NCBI RefSeq assembly: GCF_025024155.1
Contig: NW_026251761.1
Span: forward strand, 207,885 to 271,884
Source of the DNA: Gamsiella multidivaricata
Lineage: Eukaryota > Mortierellomycota > Mortierellomycetes > Mortierellales > Mortierellaceae
Length of the DNA: 64,000 nt
Direction: 5' to 3'
This document shows, piece by piece, positions 62,199 to 64,000 of this stretch; position 1 is the stretch's first letter, and each line of letters starts with the position of its first letter. A program made the translations under genes and the position numbers. The notes under the pieces are model-generated. The model did no database searches. It was not told the origin of the DNA and was given only the letters and a program-made list of their open reading frames with translations.

Positions 62199-63156
62199 AT
62201 GAAGCTGGTTCGGTATGAGACAACTCATTTTCAAAAGCATCTCAAGAAAAGCATTAAATTGGTCCATGAAGGAAAGCAGCAACAACTGGACATCAACATG
62301 GAGGCGTGACAGATGAGATCTGGAAACAGAGAGATTACCTCCAGACTGTGACCCATTCAAGCCATACAAAGAGGACTCGAAGGAGCAACTTGTAGCCCTA
62401 TTCAAAGGCGTACAATCATGAGGCAACAAGACAGCTTAAGCGCCAGCTCAGGATCGATGTTTCTACGCGTCACACGCATGAAACGATAGAACGACACCAC
62501 AACGCGTCTAAACATATGATCAGGCTATATCAATCCGATTTCTCTCTAACATCATCGCCTGGTTCTGAATACCATGTCAATCGTTTAGTTTTCTTATGAA
62601 GCTCAATACCGAGACTGTTACAGTCGAGCTCAAAAACGGTACTATTGTCCATGGCACGGTCACAGGTATGGACTCAACAAAGGGATAGCATTGGAAGCAC
62701 GACGATGCGGGCAAAAGTTTTATGGTTCTAACCTTTATACAATCTGCTATGTGTATGCTGCTTCTAATTAGGAGTGGATATGAGCATGAACACACATCTG
62801 AGGGCTGTGAAGATGACGGTCAAGAATAAGGACCCCGTCAGTCTAGACACATTGAGCATTCGTGGCAACAACATCCGATACTTTATTCTTCCGGATTCCC
62901 TGCCACTGGATACATTGTTGATTGACGATTCACCCAAGAGCAAATCCAAAAAGAAAGCTGGTACGAATATTCATCGTCTGCGTGGTTCTCAATTATTGGG
63001 TCGGTTTTTATGATAATGTTGCTTATCAACTGCTTTTTGCACGTCTCTGATTTGAAACAATACATAGCAGCTGGACCGACTTCATCGAGAGGACGAGGTC
63101 GTGGACGTGGAGGACCAAGGGGCGGTCGTGGCCGTGGCCGCGGTGGACGATTCTAA
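62199..63156 (+). CDS. SMD1: small nuclear ribonucleoprotein SmD1
   Basis: Four exons (62199-62212, 62589-62665, 62772-62960, 63068-63156; introns 376, 106 and 107 bp) give 122 aa. The first exon is only 14 nt (MKLVR). Sm1 motif: [20 protein letters not shown]; Sm2: [20 protein letters not shown]. The C-terminal tail is a Gly-Arg (GRGRGRG) repeat, the usual site of symmetric arginine dimethylation. SmD1 belongs to the heptameric Sm ring around U1, U2, U4 and U5 snRNAs and acts in spliceosome assembly. Length and order match human SmD1 (119 aa). It follows TRS23 on the same strand with only 144 bp between stop and start. Confidence 0.97.
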
Positions 63157-63302
63157 GAGGAATATGCAACTATATAGTAGCGACGACTTGCAGTTGCGTG
63201 CCCATAATATAAGATTTTTCTTTTGCACGACTCTGCGATTTGTAACTGTGCCACGAATATTTTTTGAAACCGATCGCCTAGGCTCGAGGCAATCATTGCA
63301 TC

Positions 63303-64000
63303 ATGCAAATTACAGATCTCCCTGACGATGTCCTTCTTAAGATATTCTCCTACTTCGTTAACCGATCACGATTCAGGAGCGACCCAACCTAATCATGATG
63401 AGTCAAGGAATCAGAACCAAGACTTAGATTCGCAGCCCTCAGGCCTCAAAAGCAACAGTACGGTTTTTGTACCACCAGGAGAGACCAGCCCAGCCCCTGT
63501 TCCTATCACCAACAACTCCACCAAATTTCGAAAGAAGAAAAAAAAGAATGGGTCTGCCAGGGTAGCAGGACCGGGTGCGCGGACTCTCTGCCGACTTTGC
63601 TGCTGCAGTCAACGATTTAACCATCTGGCGTCTGCAGATCAGCTCTGGCAACCGCTCACTCTGGCTCGGTTTCCGGATCGTCACTGGCCCACAACTGACC
63701 AAAAGAGCCTCACCTGATCCGAGTGCGGCGCGAACACCAGTTGAAACTGTTGCAGCCTTCTGACACACCTAAAGGATCCTCTACGACATTTCTGGACGCT
63801 GGCAACGTGGGGGCTCGGCAAGAAGGTGATGATGACCAGCCAGAAGGGTATACGGCGGTCGGTAGACCGGCAACTATGACGAAACCGGAAGACTCAACAA
63901 CTAAAGAAGACGATGGAGAACGAGGCGGACAAGACGGACAGAACAAAAAACAAAAGCGGACGAAATTTATTCGCGTTTCGAACAGCGTGCACATCGTCGC
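63303..64000 (+). CDS. F-box protein, frame-interrupted and truncated by window end
   Basis: The ATG at 63303 starts a clear F-box N-terminus: MQITDLPDDVLLKIFSYF. That frame stops at 63387. A second frame (about 63330-63717) carries a Ser/Asn/Pro-rich insertion and then RFNHLASADQLWQPLTLARF, the second half of an F-box (VCxxWxxLAxDxxLWxxL). The original frame then takes over again (about 63700 onward: LIRVRREHQLKLLQ, then acidic/Lys-rich sequence) and stays open to the end of the window. No GT-AG intron I can see explains both switches, so either two indels have broken the gene, or there are sequence errors or atypical short introns. An SCF substrate adaptor is implied for the intact form. 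Confidence 0.55.

Overview
This window reads as nuclear DNA of a filamentous, early-diverging fungus, most likely of the Mucoromycota/Mortierella type (inference). The reasons are many short GT-AG introns (about 67-130 bp, several with a CTAAC-like branch site), protein-coding genes on both strands with gene-specific promoters rather than operons, Gln/His/Ser-rich low-complexity tracts, F-box/LRR genes, and gene families kept in early-diverging fungi but lost from many yeasts (PEN-2, an ITFG1/LINKIN homologue). I reconstructed exon structures by hand from splice signals, reading phase and family conservation. For almost all named genes the exon lengths sum to a whole number of codons.

Layout. 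0.1-1.1 kb: tRNA-Phe(GAA) and an FAHD1-type fumarylacetoacetate-hydrolase-fold gene. 1.3-4.1 kb (-): paxillin-like three-LIM protein. 6.9-9.4 kb (+): Gln/His-rich protein with a short coiled coil. 10.2-12.2 kb (+): ribosome-biogenesis factor UTP18. 12.4-17.0 kb (-): unfolded-protein-response sensor IRE1. 17.8-21.1 kb (-): forkhead transcription factor. 21-28.9 kb: gene-poor, with an eroded histone H2A pseudogene and exon-like pieces of a possible multi-spanning membrane protein. 28.9-36.6 kb (+): giant (about 2287 aa) START-like, tail-anchored protein. 36.8-39.7 kb (-): ITFG1/LINKIN-like FG-GAP membrane protein. 39.7-44.0 kb: gene-free and repeat-bearing. 44.0-48.0 kb (-): compact run of PEN-2, a 90-aa membrane/coiled-coil protein, tRNA pseudouridine synthase PUS3/DEG1 and a His-rich small ORF. 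48.4-52.2 kb: two convergent F-box/LRR genes. 54.8-57.6 kb (+): membrane RING-H2 E3 ligase. 57.8-59.7 kb (-): multi-exon gene of unknown family. 60.1-62.1 kb: PP1 inhibitor YPI1/PPP1R11 (-) and TRAPP subunit TRS23 (+) from a shared promoter. 62.2-63.2 kb (+): SmD1. 63.3-64.0 kb (+): start of an F-box gene that runs off the window with frame breaks.

The content is mostly housekeeping (splicing, rRNA processing, tRNA modification, ER stress, vesicle tethering, ubiquitin adaptors). I found no CRISPR array, defence island, biosynthetic cluster or complete transposon. The least explained items are the duplicated START architecture, the fungal PEN-2 with its uncharacterised small neighbour, the unknown gene at 57.8-59.7 kb, the fragmented membrane-protein exons at 22.9-24.7 kb and the H2A pseudogene.
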